Source of the DNA: Cypionkella sp.
GTDB taxonomy: Bacteria > Pseudomonadota > Alphaproteobacteria > Rhodobacterales > Rhodobacteraceae
NCBI RefSeq assembly: GCF_028290025.1
Contig: NZ_JAQGKQ010000077.1
Location: forward strand, 1 to 48,242
Reading direction: 5' to 3'
DNA length: 48,242 nt
Program-made: the position numbers and the translations under genes
The notes under the pieces: generated by a model
What the model saw: the letters and a program-made list of their open reading frames with translations, nothing else
Told to the model about the DNA's origin: nothing
The model's database searches: none
In this document: piece after piece, positions 16,331 to 25,199 of the stretch
How the letters are laid out: each line of letters begins with the position of its first letter
How positions within the stretch are numbered: position 1 is the stretch's first letter

Positions 16331-17149
16331 TTACCAGGCCGAAATGCCAGTGCCTTTGTAAACCTTGTCAAACTCGGTTTTCACCGCATCGTTCTGATAC
16401 GACGCGACCAATTCCTTAACCCAAGCCTCATCCTTGCGATCGGTCTTCACCGCGATGAAGTTGTTGTACGGATTGTCCTTCACAGCTTCCTGCGCAATGC
16501 GATCAGTCTCTGGCACCAGCCCCGATTTCAGCGCCCAGTCGGTGTTCACCACCGCAGCATCCAGATCTTCGATCGCACGACCGACGACGCCCGCATCAAG
16601 TTCTTTGATCTCAAGGTTCTTCGGGTTCTCGGTAACATCCGCCGCGGTTGCCAAAATCCCCGCACCGTCGCGCAGTTTGATCAAGCCTTGCGAGGCCAAC
16701 ACGTTCAGCGCCCGGCCCGCATTGGCCGGATCGTTCGGAATCCCGACAATCGCGCCATCCGGCAGTTCGGCAACCGAGTGATATTTCTTCGAATAAAGCC
16801 CAATCGGCCAAACCGCAGTCAAACCAACTTGGCTGATCGTATAGCCATGTGCTGCGATCTGCGCATCCAGATAGGGCTGGTGCTGAAACGCGTTGGCGTC
16901 AACCTCGCCGTTCTGCAACGCTTCATTCGGCTGGGTGTAATCGTTGAACACCACCAGTTCCAGATCAAGCCCCTTGGCCTTGGCTTGCTCGGCTGCCACC
17001 GCCCAAACCGCTTCATCTTCACCACCCATGATGCCGACCTTGATTTTGGTATTCTCGGCAAACGCCGCCGTAGACAGCATCCCCGCCAGCACCGCCCCGG
17101 ATAGGGCCAAAGCTGCACGACGGGTCAGGTTAGACAAGTTCAACGACAT
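16331..17149 (-). CDS. metQ: MetQ, methionine-binding protein
   Basis: NlpA/MetQ-family substrate-binding protein, 272 residues from ATG 17149 with GGAG six bases upstream. The N-terminus carries 'LTRRAALALSGAVLAGMLS' with cleavage near 'AAFAEN'. The twin arginine suggests Tat export, and no lipobox cysteine is present, so unlike many MetQ proteins it should be soluble in the periplasm. Family motifs are 'IKVGIMGGEDEAVWAVAAEQ', 'VVFNDYTQPNEALQNGEVDA' and 'NAFQHQPYL'. First gene of metQNI, with a cysE gene upstream on the same strand. The 19-bp motif shared with ssuA and ssuE is about 65 bp upstream. Confidence 0.94.
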   Translation of the reverse strand: MSLNLSNLTRRAALALSGAVLAGMLSTAAFAENTKIKVGIMGGEDEAVWAVAAEQAKAKGLDLELVVFNDYTQPNEALQNGEVDANAFQHQPYLDAQIAAHGYTISQVGLTAVWPIGLYSKKYHSVAELPDGAIVGIPNDPANAGRALNVLASQGLIKLRDGAGILATAADVTENPKNLEIKELDAGVVGRAIEDLDAAVVNTDWALKSGLVPETDRIAQEAVKDNPYNNFIAVKTDRKDEAWVKELVASYQNDAVKTEFDKVYKGTGISAW

Positions 17150-17213
17150 GATCTTCTCCGAGGGTATCAATTTCATTTCGCTTTCAGAGGCTTCCGAGGC
17201 GATGCCCAATAAT

Positions 17214-17232
17214 CGACTAATCTAGTAGATAT
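17214..17232 (-). promoter_or_regulatory. Shared sulfur-operon motif upstream of metQ
   Basis: Minus-strand ATATCTACTAGATTAGTCG. It matches ATATCTACTAATCTGATCG before ssuA at 14 of 19 bases and AAATCTAGTAAATTAATCG before ssuE at 15 of 19. All three lie 30-82 bp upstream of sulfur-uptake or sulfonate genes. It is a candidate operator or activator site; the cognate protein is not in the window. Confidence 0.5.
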
Positions 17233-17334
17233 TTGCAACCTCAAGCTGGAGAAAGCTTTGCCTATTTTTTCGGCGGACAAAGAACGAAGTTATCGCATTT
17301 CGCTGCAGCGCAGTAAAACTGCTCTGCGCAGCCA

Positions 17335-18294
17335 TTATGCCGAAATGCGCACCACCTGCCGCTCCACCCCGGTGAGTCGGGCTTGCGATACCATTGCCCC
17401 TGCGGCGACGTCTTCGGTGATCCAGACATTGCCACCGATCACAGCACCCTGCCCGATGGTGACACGGCCCAGAATCGTCGCACCCGAGTAAATCACCACA
17501 TCATCCTCGACAATCGGATGCCGTGGCAGCCCCTTGATCGCGGCACCGCTGGCATCGGTCGGAAAGCTTTTCGCGCCCAAGGTCACTGCCTGAAACAACT
17601 GCACCCGCTCGCCAATAATGGCGGTCGCCCCGATAACCACACCAGTGCCGTGATCGACAAAGAAGCTGCCGCCAATCTCGGCACCCGGATGAATATCAAT
17701 GCCGGTGGCACTATGCGCCAATTCCGCGATCAACCGCGCCAACAACGGCGCGCCCAGCCGATACAGCCGGTGCGCGATGCGGTGATGGATCATGCACTGG
17801 ATACCGGGATAGCAGAGCAACACCTCATCGGCGCTGCGAGCCGCAGGGTCAGCCGCAAAAGCCGCGACAATATCACTGTCGAGCAAGCGGCGAATATCCC
17901 CCAACGCCGCCGCAAAGCTGCGGGTAATCTGAAGCGCCGCCGCATCCGGGTCAGGCAGGTCTTGGCCGACATGGCGCACCGCCCATTGCAGCTCCAGCTT
18001 CACCTGCGCCAACAAATCATGCAGCACCGTATCGAGCGTGTGGCTCACATAACCATTCTCGGTTTCTGGCTGCAAATCAGGCGGCCCGAGCCGCATCGGA
18101 AACAGCGCCCCGCGCAAGCCTTCCATGATGCCCGCAATCTGCTCACGCGAGGGCAATTCGCGCCCCCCCGCCTCGGCAGTAACGCCCTGACTACGCCGCC
18201 AATCCCGGCGCACTTCGGCCAGATCTTCGACGATTTGACCCAAGTCGAATAGCACCGCGTCCTGCGCCTCCGAGACCATCACATTGCGAACCAT
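17335..18294 (-). CDS. cysE: Serine O-acetyltransferase
   Basis: Acetyltransferase of 319 residues with a long helical N-terminal part and a C-terminal left-handed beta-helix (from about 210) built of hexapeptide repeats. Catalytic-type histidines occur in 'FVDHGTGVVIGATA' and 'GLPRHPIVEDDVVIY'. It makes O-acetylserine, the carbon acceptor for sulfide in cysteine synthesis. The length and the 'EpsC/SrpH-type' sequence differ from the E. coli CysE form. It lies on the same strand as metQNI, 185 bp upstream, within a sulfur-acquisition block, but the gap contains a separate metQ promoter region. Confidence 0.9.
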   Translation of the reverse strand: MVRNVMVSEAQDAVLFDLGQIVEDLAEVRRDWRRSQGVTAEAGGRELPSREQIAGIMEGLRGALFPMRLGPPDLQPETENGYVSHTLDTVLHDLLAQVKLELQWAVRHVGQDLPDPDAAALQITRSFAAALGDIRRLLDSDIVAAFAADPAARSADEVLLCYPGIQCMIHHRIAHRLYRLGAPLLARLIAELAHSATGIDIHPGAEIGGSFFVDHGTGVVIGATAIIGERVQLFQAVTLGAKSFPTDASGAAIKGLPRHPIVEDDVVIYSGATILGRVTIGQGAVIGGNVWITEDVAAGAMVSQARLTGVERQVVRISA

Positions 18295-18696
18295 CTACAA
18301 ATCCTCAAAGATTTGCCGCACCATAGCGCCGCGTTCAACTTGCAAAAGCTGCGAATAACGCAGACACTGCCAAACCGGCAAAAACGCAATGCGCTCACTG
18401 TGCAAGGCCGATAAAACGGTAACTTTCTTCTAGCCCGTCACCCGCCTGTTGCAGAGCCACGGCTGCATCGGCCCGAAACCCGGCGCAAACCCGCTGCACT
18501 TCCACACAAGATCGCTATCCATCCAACGCAAACCACCATCACCAGCAGCACGTATCTTCTCTCCCGCACCGCCTCGCAGCGTCTGCGTTCTCCAAACCCA
18601 CCCCAGTTTAGAATTCCCCTCCAGCCCAAAACCGTGCAGAGTAAACACGATATCTTCAGTCGTGTAATACAACAACCTGCACTGGTGGATTCCGCT
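18295..18696. other. Intergenic, about 400 bp, no confident gene
   Basis: Upstream region of cysE (minus) and of the frameshifted gene (plus). A minus-strand open frame from 18430 to 18786 has a protein-like stretch ('DIVFTLHGFGLEGNSKLG') but overlaps the plus-strand gene, lacks a good ribosome site and matches no family I know. I see no clear terminator or operator. Confidence 0.35.
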
Positions 18697-19159
18697 ATGA
18701 CCTATCCGATGACCTATCGCCATTTCACCCGCGCGTCCGAACAGGCACGCACAACGGATGAAGCTTTGCTGCATCTCACCCGCCAAGCTGCGGCGTCACT
18801 GGCCGGTCTTGCGCTGATCACCCTGCAAACCCACTACGATATGGCGGCCTTCCAACTGCGCGGCCTGCTGCAACCAGATCGAAGCCCTGCCCGCCGCCGA
18901 CCTGCCCGACTCCGATCAGGATTGCGCGGTCCTGCTGTGGCGTCTGCAGGTCTTCGACCAACGCTGCGACACGCATTTCCTGACTGGCCTGCCCAACCTC
19001 ACCGCTTGGGCCAATCGCCTGCTGGCACATGAAAGCACCGCCCATCTGCGCGCGCCTCTCGTCGCCACACATTTCATCTCGCAGCAGCGCCATCTCGGCG
19101 GCTTGCTCACAAATCCTCAACGCGATCAACTCTGGCACCCGGTCTGCCATGCGTGTTAG
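18697..19159 (+). pseudogene. Small conserved-looking gene with a frameshift
   Basis: Two halves of one apparent protein lie in different frames. Frame 1 starts at ATG 18697 ('MTYPMTYRHFTRASEQ') and reads sensibly to 'AAFQLRGLL'. From about 18871 the sensible sequence continues in frame 2 ('NQIEALPAADLPDSDQD', then 'VLLWRLQVFDQRC', 'FLTGLPNLTAWANRLL') to the stop at 19157. Dropping one base near 18871 restores a single protein of about 153 residues. A GGTGGA site lies before the start. I do not recognise the family. The GMC dehydrogenase follows 52 bp downstream on the same strand. It is either a broken gene or a base error; a programmed slip is unlikely because no slippery run is visible. 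Confidence 0.55.
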
Positions 19160-19211
19160 CCAAGGCTTGCAACCCAAGCGAGCCTGTTAACAAGTTGCCA
19201 GAGAGACGCCG

Positions 19212-20810
19212 ATGAATGAGCTGACCGCCGATTACATCATCATCGGCGCAGGCTCGTCTGGCTGCGTCATAGCCAATCGCCTGAGCGCAAATCCCAACAC
19301 CAGCGTTATTTTGCTCGAAGCCGGTGGCCGTGACTGGAACCCGTGGATTCACATCCCGGTCGGCTATTTCAAAACCATGCACAACCCGGCGACCGACTGG
19401 TGCTACACGACCGAGCCCGACCCCGGCCTGAACAACCGCAAATTGGCATGGCCGCGTGGCAAGGTGCTCGGCGGCTCGTCCTCGATCAACGGCCTGCTTT
19501 ATGTGCGTGGCCAGCCGCAAGATTACGACCACTGGCGGCAACTCGGCAACACCGGCTGGGGCTGGGATGATGTCAAACCGCTGTTCCTGCGCTCTGAACG
19601 GCAAGAACGTGGTGCTAACGACTATCACGGCGCCGATGGCACGCTTTCGGTGTCCGATCCAAAACTGTCGCGCGCGATCTGTGATGCTTGGGTGCAGGCC
19701 GCGCAAACCGCAGGCTACCCGTTCAACGCCGATTTCAACGGTGCCAGCCAAGAAGGCGTTGGCTATTTCCAACTGACCACCCAAAACGGCCGCCGTTGTA
19801 GTGCCGCCACCGCCTTCCTGAAACCAGCCCGCCACCGCCCCAATCTGCGCATCATCACCCGCGCTCAAGTGCAGCGGCTGGCTATCGAAAACCGCCGCGT
19901 CACAGGCGTTCACTACCGCGACGCCTCGGGCACCGAGCATCTGATCAAAGCCAACCGCGAAGTCATCCTAAGCGCCGGAGCCATCGGCTCCCCGCAAATC
20001 CTGATGCTGTCCGGCATAGGCGAGGCCGCCCACCTGCGCGGCCAAGGCATTGAAGTCGTTGCCGATCTGCCCGGAGTTGGCCGCAACCTGCAAGACCATC
20101 TGCAAGCCCGCCTTGTGTTCACCTGCCACGAGCCTACGCTGAACAACGAAGCCCGCAACCCGCTGCACAAGCTCGCGATGGCCGCGCAATATGCATGGAA
20201 TCGCTCCGGCCCAATGGCGATGGCCGCGAGCCTCGCCACCGGGTTTCTGCGCACCGCCCCGCATCTGGAAACCCCGGATATCCAATTTCGCATCCAACCG
20301 TGGTCCGCCGACAGCCCCGGCGAAGGCGTGCATCCGTTCTCGGCTTTCACCATGTCGGTCTGCCAGTTGCGCCCCGAAAGCCGTGGTGAAATTCGCCTGA
20401 AATCGCCCAACCCAATGGATCATCCGCTGATCCAGCCGAACTATCTCGCCACCAGAACCGATCAGCAAACCCTTGTCGAAGGCATCAAAATCGCCCGCCA
20501 TATCGCTGGCTTGAACCCGCTACGCAGCAAAATCTCGGGTGAACTCCGCCCCGGCCCGAACGCCACCGATGATGCCGCCCTGCTCGATTGGGCGCGCAAC
20601 ACCGCCACCACGATTTACCATCCCGTTGGCACCTGCAAAATGGGCGACGACTCGCAAGCCGTCGTCAACCATCGCCTGCAAGTCCACGGCATCGAAAATT
20701 TGCGAATCGCAGATTGCTCGATCATGCCGAGCATCATTTCCGGCAACACCAACGCCCCCGCCATAATGATCGGTGAAAAATTAAGCGATCTGCTGCGAGC
20801 GGGGATTTAA
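19212..20810 (+). CDS. GMC-family FAD alcohol dehydrogenase, choline-dehydrogenase-like
   Basis: Flavoprotein of 532 residues. N-terminal FAD motif 'IIGAGSSGCVIANRLS'; GMC signature 1 'PRGKVLGGSSSINGLLYVRG'; signature 2 'GAIGSPQILMLSGIG'; catalytic histidine region 'YHPVGTCKMGDD' and the second active-site asparagine in 'GNTNAPAIMIGEK'. It oxidises a primary alcohol, passing electrons to the quinone pool or oxygen. The closest named members are choline and other alkanol dehydrogenases, but no betaine aldehyde dehydrogenase accompanies it. It lies between cysE and ssuACB, so a hydroxysulfonate such as isethionate is a possible substrate; that is inference. A hairpin terminator follows. Confidence 0.9.
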   Translation: MNELTADYIIIGAGSSGCVIANRLSANPNTSVILLEAGGRDWNPWIHIPVGYFKTMHNPATDWCYTTEPDPGLNNRKLAWPRGKVLGGSSSINGLLYVRGQPQDYDHWRQLGNTGWGWDDVKPLFLRSERQERGANDYHGADGTLSVSDPKLSRAICDAWVQAAQTAGYPFNADFNGASQEGVGYFQLTTQNGRRCSAATAFLKPARHRPNLRIITRAQVQRLAIENRRVTGVHYRDASGTEHLIKANREVILSAGAIGSPQILMLSGIGEAAHLRGQGIEVVADLPGVGRNLQDHLQARLVFTCHEPTLNNEARNPLHKLAMAAQYAWNRSGPMAMAASLATGFLRTAPHLETPDIQFRIQPWSADSPGEGVHPFSAFTMSVCQLRPESRGEIRLKSPNPMDHPLIQPNYLATRTDQQTLVEGIKIARHIAGLNPLRSKISGELRPGPNATDDAALLDWARNTATTIYHPVGTCKMGDDSQAVVNHRLQVHGIENLRIADCSIMPSIISGNTNAPAIMIGEKLSDLLRAGI

Positions 20811-20887
20811 CCGCCGCGATCTTGCGCGTTTCAGCCTGCTAAAATTGCGCGCCAAACAGTTGACAGAACGCGTTTTGCATCGCCCTC

Positions 20888-20904
20888 GGGGAATTTTATT
20901 CCCC
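20888..20904 (+). terminator. Rho-independent terminator after the GMC gene
   Basis: GGGGAAT-TTT-ATTCCCC, a perfect 7-bp stem with a three-base loop, followed by ACTTTTAAC. It lies 78 bp past the GMC dehydrogenase stop. Confidence 0.65.
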
Positions 20905-21059
20905 ACTTTTAACATGGCGAGCCGCTTGACTCCCTCCCTCTGCCTATAACTGTCATTGAAAAACAACCGCTTAGCTTGCACCCTCCAGTCAAAGCAAAAA
21001 GCCCAAGTCCACCCCCACTCGCACCGCCCCATTCCACGAAAAACCTAGCATCGCCCACA

Positions 21060-21078
21060 ATATCTACTAATCTGATCG
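21060..21078 (+). promoter_or_regulatory. Shared sulfur-operon motif upstream of ssuA
   Basis: ATATCTACTAATCTGATCG, 68 bp before the ssuA start. The first ten bases are identical to the motif upstream of metQ and the last three (TCG) agree in metQ, ssuA and ssuE. It is a likely site for a sulfur-starvation regulator. Confidence 0.5.
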
Positions 21079-21146
21079 AGATTTAGCGCATCGACACCTT
21101 CACCAGCCAATTCGCCATCCGCTGATGGCACAGGGAGACACCGACA

Positions 21147-22100
21147 ATGCTGCTTTCCAGACGGGCTTTTGGCGCAAGCGCCTTGCTTCTCACCACGGCT
21201 TTCGCCTTTTCCGCCCATGCCGAAAAGGTCACCACGCTGAAGATCGGCTACCAGAAAACCAACCTTCCGGTCGTCGCCAAACAGTTGGGCCTGATCGAAA
21301 AAGCCCTTGAACCACAAGGCGTTGCGGTTGAATGGGTTGAGTTCGCCGCTGGCCCGCCCTTGGTCGAAGCCCTGAACGTCGGCGCGATCCACCTTGGTTG
21401 GACCGGCGACGCCCCGCCGATTTTCGGCCAATCCGCAGGTTCCGCCATCGTCTATGTCGCGGCCCTGCCGTCGAACGGCGACGGTGAGGCGGTGTTCACG
21501 AAATCCGACAGCGGCATCAAAACCATCGCCGATCTGAAGGGCAAAAAGGTTGGCGTCGGCAAAGGCACCAGCGCGCACAACCTGCTCGTCGCGGCGCTTG
21601 AGGCCAATGGTCTGAAGCTGTCCGATATCGAAGTCGTCTACCTCGGCCCAGCCGATGCCGCCGCCGCTTTCGCCTCGGATGCTATCGTCGCGTGGTCCGT
21701 CTGGGATCCCTTCTTCGCCATCGCCGAAACCAAATATCAACCGACCATTCTGGCGAAGTCTTCCGACGTGCTGAAGGTTAACACCTACTTCCTCGCCAAC
21801 CGCGATTTCGCCGCCGATGCCGACAACGCCGCCGTGATCACCACGACGATTGCCGCACTTGGCGAAGCCGCCACTTGGGCCGACGCCAACCGTGATAAGG
21901 TGGCCGAAACCGTCGCCGAAGTCACCGGCGTGCCGATTGAGGCGCAAACCCTCGCCGTCAACCGCGCGAAGTTCGGCATCTACCCGATCACGCCGGAAAT
22001 CATCGCGGGCCAACAAGCCACCGCCGACCGCTTCTTCGGGCTTGGCCTGATCCCCACAGCGGTGAAAATCTCGGACGCGATCTGGACCGCCCCGAACTGA
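21147..22100 (+). CDS. ssuA: SsuA, aliphatic sulfonate-binding protein
   Basis: Periplasmic binding protein of the sulfonate ABC importer, 317 residues. The N-terminus 'LLSRRAFGASALLLTTAF' ending in 'AHAEK' is a signal peptide with a twin-arginine motif (S-R-R-A-F). The mature part opens 'TTLKIGYQKTNLPVVAKQLG', typical of the SsuA/TauA family, and includes 'DLKGKKVGVGKGTSAHNLLV'. GGGAG lies nine bases before the ATG. First gene of ssuA-ssuC-ssuB. It is closer to SsuA than to TauA because SsuD and SsuE are encoded nearby. Confidence 0.92.
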   Translation: MLLSRRAFGASALLLTTAFAFSAHAEKVTTLKIGYQKTNLPVVAKQLGLIEKALEPQGVAVEWVEFAAGPPLVEALNVGAIHLGWTGDAPPIFGQSAGSAIVYVAALPSNGDGEAVFTKSDSGIKTIADLKGKKVGVGKGTSAHNLLVAALEANGLKLSDIEVVYLGPADAAAAFASDAIVAWSVWDPFFAIAETKYQPTILAKSSDVLKVNTYFLANRDFAADADNAAVITTTIAALGEAATWADANRDKVAETVAEVTGVPIEAQTLAVNRAKFGIYPITPEIIAGQQATADRFFGLGLIPTAVKISDAIWTAPN

Positions 22101-22199
22101 TCCTGCTCCCAAACCAATGGCGGCTTGACCCAACGGGCCGAGCCGCCACATTGCATAAGGCCCACCGATGCGCCCACATTTCTTGATCGGATCGCCCAA

Positions 22200-22997
22200 A
22201 TGACCGCCCTTCAAGCCCGCTTTGGCGCAGCAATCGGCTGGCTGTTGCCCGTCGTAATCCTTCTGATCTGGGAAGCCCTCTCCCGCGCTGGCATCATCAC
22301 CGAAAACGTCCTCCCCGCCCCCACCGAAGTTTTCGCCGCCTTCCTGCGCGTGCTGAAATCCGGCGATCTCGCGCGCAACATCGGCGTCAGCGCGTGGCGC
22401 GCCTTAACCGGCCTCGCCATCGGCGGCAGCATCGGTTTCGCCTTGGGCCTCGCCAACGGATTGTCGCTGCTCAGCCGCAATCTGACCGACACCACCCTGC
22501 AAATGGTCCGCAACATTCCACACCTTGCCTTGATCCCACTGGTCATCCTGTGGTTCGGCATTGACGAAGGTGCCAAGCTTTTCCTCGTCGCCCTCGGGGT
22601 GTTTTTCCCGATCTATGTCAACACCTTGCTCGGCATCCAGACCGTTGACCCGCAACTGATCGAAATGGGCCGCACCTACGGCATGGACCGCCGCGCGCTG
22701 TTCCTGCGGGTGATCTTGCCCGGAGCATTGCCCTCGATCTTCGTCGGCCTGCGCTATGCTTTGGGCATCATGTGGCTGACGCTGATCGTCGCCGAAACCA
22801 TCTCGGCCTCCTCCGGTTTGGGCTATATGGCGATGCAGGCGCGCGAGTTTCTGATGATCGACGTGGTCGTGCTTTCCATCCTGATCTACGCCCTCTTGGG
22901 CAAACTCGCCGACAGCTTCGTGCGCGTGCTCGAACGGCTTTGCCTGCAATGGCACCCGGCTTTCCAAAAAACCGCTCAACAACCTGCGAGGACATAA
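22200..22997 (+). CDS. ssuC: SsuC, sulfonate ABC transporter permease
   Basis: Inner-membrane permease of 265 residues from the ATG at 22200. The earlier TTG at 22125 adds a polar, unlike-family tail; the ribosome site of the chosen start is weak. The BPD_transp_1 coupling loop 'EMGRTYGMDRRALFLRVILP' is present, and 'VAETISASSGLGYMAMQARE' is the SsuC/TauC hallmark. It acts with SsuA and SsuB. Confidence 0.93.
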   Translation: MTALQARFGAAIGWLLPVVILLIWEALSRAGIITENVLPAPTEVFAAFLRVLKSGDLARNIGVSAWRALTGLAIGGSIGFALGLANGLSLLSRNLTDTTLQMVRNIPHLALIPLVILWFGIDEGAKLFLVALGVFFPIYVNTLLGIQTVDPQLIEMGRTYGMDRRALFLRVILPGALPSIFVGLRYALGIMWLTLIVAETISASSGLGYMAMQAREFLMIDVVVLSILIYALLGKLADSFVRVLERLCLQWHPAFQKTAQQPART

Positions 22998-23000
22998 GCG

Positions 23001-23783
23001 ATGCCAAAGCCCCAGTTACGCAGCGTTGACAGCGCCCCAATCTCGGCCCCGCCCGCCTTCAGCTTCCAAAGCGTCAGTCGGCACTTCGGTGAAAAGTCGG
23101 TGCTGTCCAACATCGACCTGACCGTGCCGCAAGGCCAGTTCGTCGCGATCATCGGCAAAAGCGGTTGCGGCAAAAGCACCCTGCTGCGCCTGCTCGCTGG
23201 GCTTGATCAGCCCGACGGCGGCCAGATCACCCGCGCTCCGGTGCAGCCCGGCCAATCCAGCATTCGCATCATGTTCCAAGAACCCCGCCTGCTGCCTTGG
23301 GCGCGCGTGGTCGATAACGTCGCTGTTGGTCTGACCGGGCTTGCGAGCCGCAGTGAAGCCAAAGCCCGCGCGCATGATCTACTAGAGAAAGTCGGGCTGT
23401 CGGACCGCGATGGCGAATGGCCCTCGGTTCTGTCCGGCGGTCAACGCCAACGCGTAGCCCTCGCCCGCGCATTGATCGGTCAGCCGAGCGTGCTGGCGCT
23501 GGACGAACCGCTCGGCGCGCTTGATGCGCTGACCCGAATTGAAATGCAGCATTTGCTAAGCCGCATCTGGCAGACCCAAGGCTTCACCGCCGTTCTGGTG
23601 ACGCATGACGTGGCCGAAGCGGTGATCTTAGCCGACCGGGTTATCGTGCTGGATGCTGGCAAAGTAGCACTTGATCTGGCAATTCCGCTGCCGAGACCGC
23701 GCCGCCACGGCCATCCCGATCTCGCGGTCTACGAGCAGAAAATCCTCGCGCAACTGTTCGGTGAAGACGGCGCGCAGGCGTAA
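23001..23783 (+). CDS. ssuB: SsuB, sulfonate ABC transporter ATPase
   Basis: ATPase of 260 residues. Walker A '[18 protein letters not shown]', Q-loop '[17 protein letters not shown]', signature '[15 protein letters not shown]', Walker B '[16 protein letters not shown]' and '[10 protein letters not shown]' are all intact. A good GAGGA site precedes the ATG. It lies three bases after ssuC and converges on the FAD protein gene, with nine bases between the stops. Confidence 0.94.
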   Translation: MPKPQLRSVDSAPISAPPAFSFQSVSRHFGEKSVLSNIDLTVPQGQFVAIIGKSGCGKSTLLRLLAGLDQPDGGQITRAPVQPGQSSIRIMFQEPRLLPWARVVDNVAVGLTGLASRSEAKARAHDLLEKVGLSDRDGEWPSVLSGGQRQRVALARALIGQPSVLALDEPLGALDALTRIEMQHLLSRIWQTQGFTAVLVTHDVAEAVILADRVIVLDAGKVALDLAIPLPRPRRHGHPDLAVYEQKILAQLFGEDGAQA

Positions 23784-23792
23784 CTGCCGCCG

Positions 23793-25199
23793 CTACTGCG
23801 CCGCCACCAACTTCCGCCGCGCCGCGACCTGCACCGCCACTTCCCGCGCGATGTGTTCCGCCCAAGTGATCACCTCGGGCACCCCCATCAGCTCACCCAC
23901 CGTCGCCCGCGCCAATGGCCCCGCCACCAGCAGCGTCCCATCCGGCTCACCAGACAGCGGCACCGCTTGGCCGTTGGCTGCGGTCATCAATCCCAACCCC
24001 AGCGCATCAGGCTGCAACAGGCCCAGCGCCGCCAGATCGCCCAGCGCGGGCGTCGCCGCAATCACCCCGCCATGCGCAGGCCCGGTTGCCAAAATCACCC
24101 GGTCCACCACCAGCCCAAACCGCGTCGCACTGCCACGCGCTTGCAACACCAGCTTCACCGAAGCCCCCGGCGCAACCGAGAAAATCCGCGCGCCCAGACT
24201 GATCAGCCGCCCCGACCGCTGCATCTGCTGATTGGCCTCGTAAGTCTGCGGCGCAATCCGAAACCGGTGCACGTCCCACAAGCTGCGCAAATGCCGCAAA
24301 AACCGCCGCCGCTCGACCGCTGGCAAAGCCGCCCAAATCGCGGGCCCCTGCGCGCGCAGCCGATCAAACACCGCGTGCCAGGTCAGCCCCAAAGCCGCAT
24401 CCCGCGCCAAAGCCATTCGCACGCGGCGCAGCAACCCCAACGCCGTCCGCGCCGGAGCTTGCCCAAAATCCGCCGCAGTTTCCGCCTGCGCAGGCCCATG
24501 CGGCTGCGAGCGCAACCCATGCCGTGACAAAGCCGTGATCTGTCCGCGATGCCCGCGCTTGTGCAATGACGCGACAATATCCGCCGAGGTCAGCCCATTG
24601 CCGACGATCAACACCCGCTCGTCAGGTGTAACCCCAGCCAGCGCACCTGTCGCATAGGGGTCCGCAATCAACGCCGTATCGCCCGCAAGCCCCGCCAATT
24701 CGCGCGGCAATGCGGGGTTCGGATGCGTCGCCGCCAGCACCACGATATCGGCCATCACCCGGCCCCCATCCGACAACCCCAGCGCATATCTACCCGGCCG
24801 ACCCACCGCAATCACCCGCGCCTGCACATGCCGCAGCCGCCCCGCCGCCAGCAGCGGAGCCAACTGCGCCGCGACATAATCGCCAAACACTGCCCTCGGT
24901 GCGTAAATCTCACCCGAAAGTCGCGCCGAGTTCGCGGGCAAAGTCGGAGCCTCCGCCGAATGTAGCCAAGCTCTGAAATCTTCCGGCCGATCTGACCGCA
25001 ATGTCATCTTCTGATCCGGCACGTTCAGCCGATGATCGGGGTCGGGCGTCGCATAAGCCACGCCACGCCCCAAAGCCGCGCGCGGCTCGATCACCACCAC
25101 GTCCACTTCGGCCAAACCTGCGAGGTGATAAGCCACCGCCGCCCCAGACAAACCGCCACCGATGATGGCGACGGTTAACGGGGAATGGCTTTTGCTCAT
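23793..25199 (-). CDS. FAD/NAD(P)-binding protein of the ssu locus
   Basis: Flavoprotein-like protein of 468 residues (PF13454, FAD-NAD(P)-binding family). The N-terminal Rossmann motif is '[19 protein letters not shown]'; '[20 protein letters not shown]' is the family's second landmark; a second dinucleotide motif '[20 protein letters not shown]' lies near 200. It looks like a two-dinucleotide oxidoreductase or monooxygenase relative, but no product has been assigned to such proteins that I can name. Its start overlaps the ssuD stop by four bases (ATGA), so it is made with SsuD and probably serves sulfonate use, perhaps as a flavin-dependent oxygenase or reductase. Confidence 0.85.
   Translation of the reverse strand: MSKSHSPLTVAIIGGGLSGAAVAYHLAGLAEVDVVVIEPRAALGRGVAYATPDPDHRLNVPDQKMTLRSDRPEDFRAWLHSAEAPTLPANSARLSGEIYAPRAVFGDYVAAQLAPLLAAGRLRHVQARVIAVGRPGRYALGLSDGGRVMADIVVLAATHPNPALPRELAGLAGDTALIADPYATGALAGVTPDERVLIVGNGLTSADIVASLHKRGHRGQITALSRHGLRSQPHGPAQAETAADFGQAPARTALGLLRRVRMALARDAALGLTWHAVFDRLRAQGPAIWAALPAVERRRFLRHLRSLWDVHRFRIAPQTYEANQQMQRSGRLISLGARIFSVAPGASVKLVLQARGSATRFGLVVDRVILATGPAHGGVIAATPALGDLAALGLLQPDALGLGLMTAANGQAVPLSGEPDGTLLVAGPLARATVGELMGVPEVITWAEHIAREVAVQVAARRKLVAAQ

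Larger units (their letters stand above)
20811..21146. other. Intergenic, 336 bp: terminator, then ssu promoter region
   Basis: Holds the terminator of the GMC gene (20888-20904) and the sulfur motif (21060-21078) upstream of ssuA. Between them is an AC-rich stretch without an open frame that looks coding. Confidence 0.5.

Noticed and set aside
17150..17334. Possible SAM riboswitch upstream of metQ
   Set aside because: I could not find a conserved SAM-I or SAM-II core or pseudoknot in the short leader; a protein-binding motif explains the region better.
17383..18252. Plus-strand open frame opposite cysE
   Set aside because: Antisense to a serine acetyltransferase with intact hexapeptide repeats.
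18430..18786. Minus-strand 118-codon open frame
   Set aside because: Part of it reads like a protein, but it overlaps the plus-strand frameshifted gene, has no good ribosome site and matches no family I know.
20924..20954. TTGACT followed by TATAAC, a sigma-70-like pair
   Set aside because: The spacer is only 13 bases, too short for a working promoter, and no gene starts nearby downstream.
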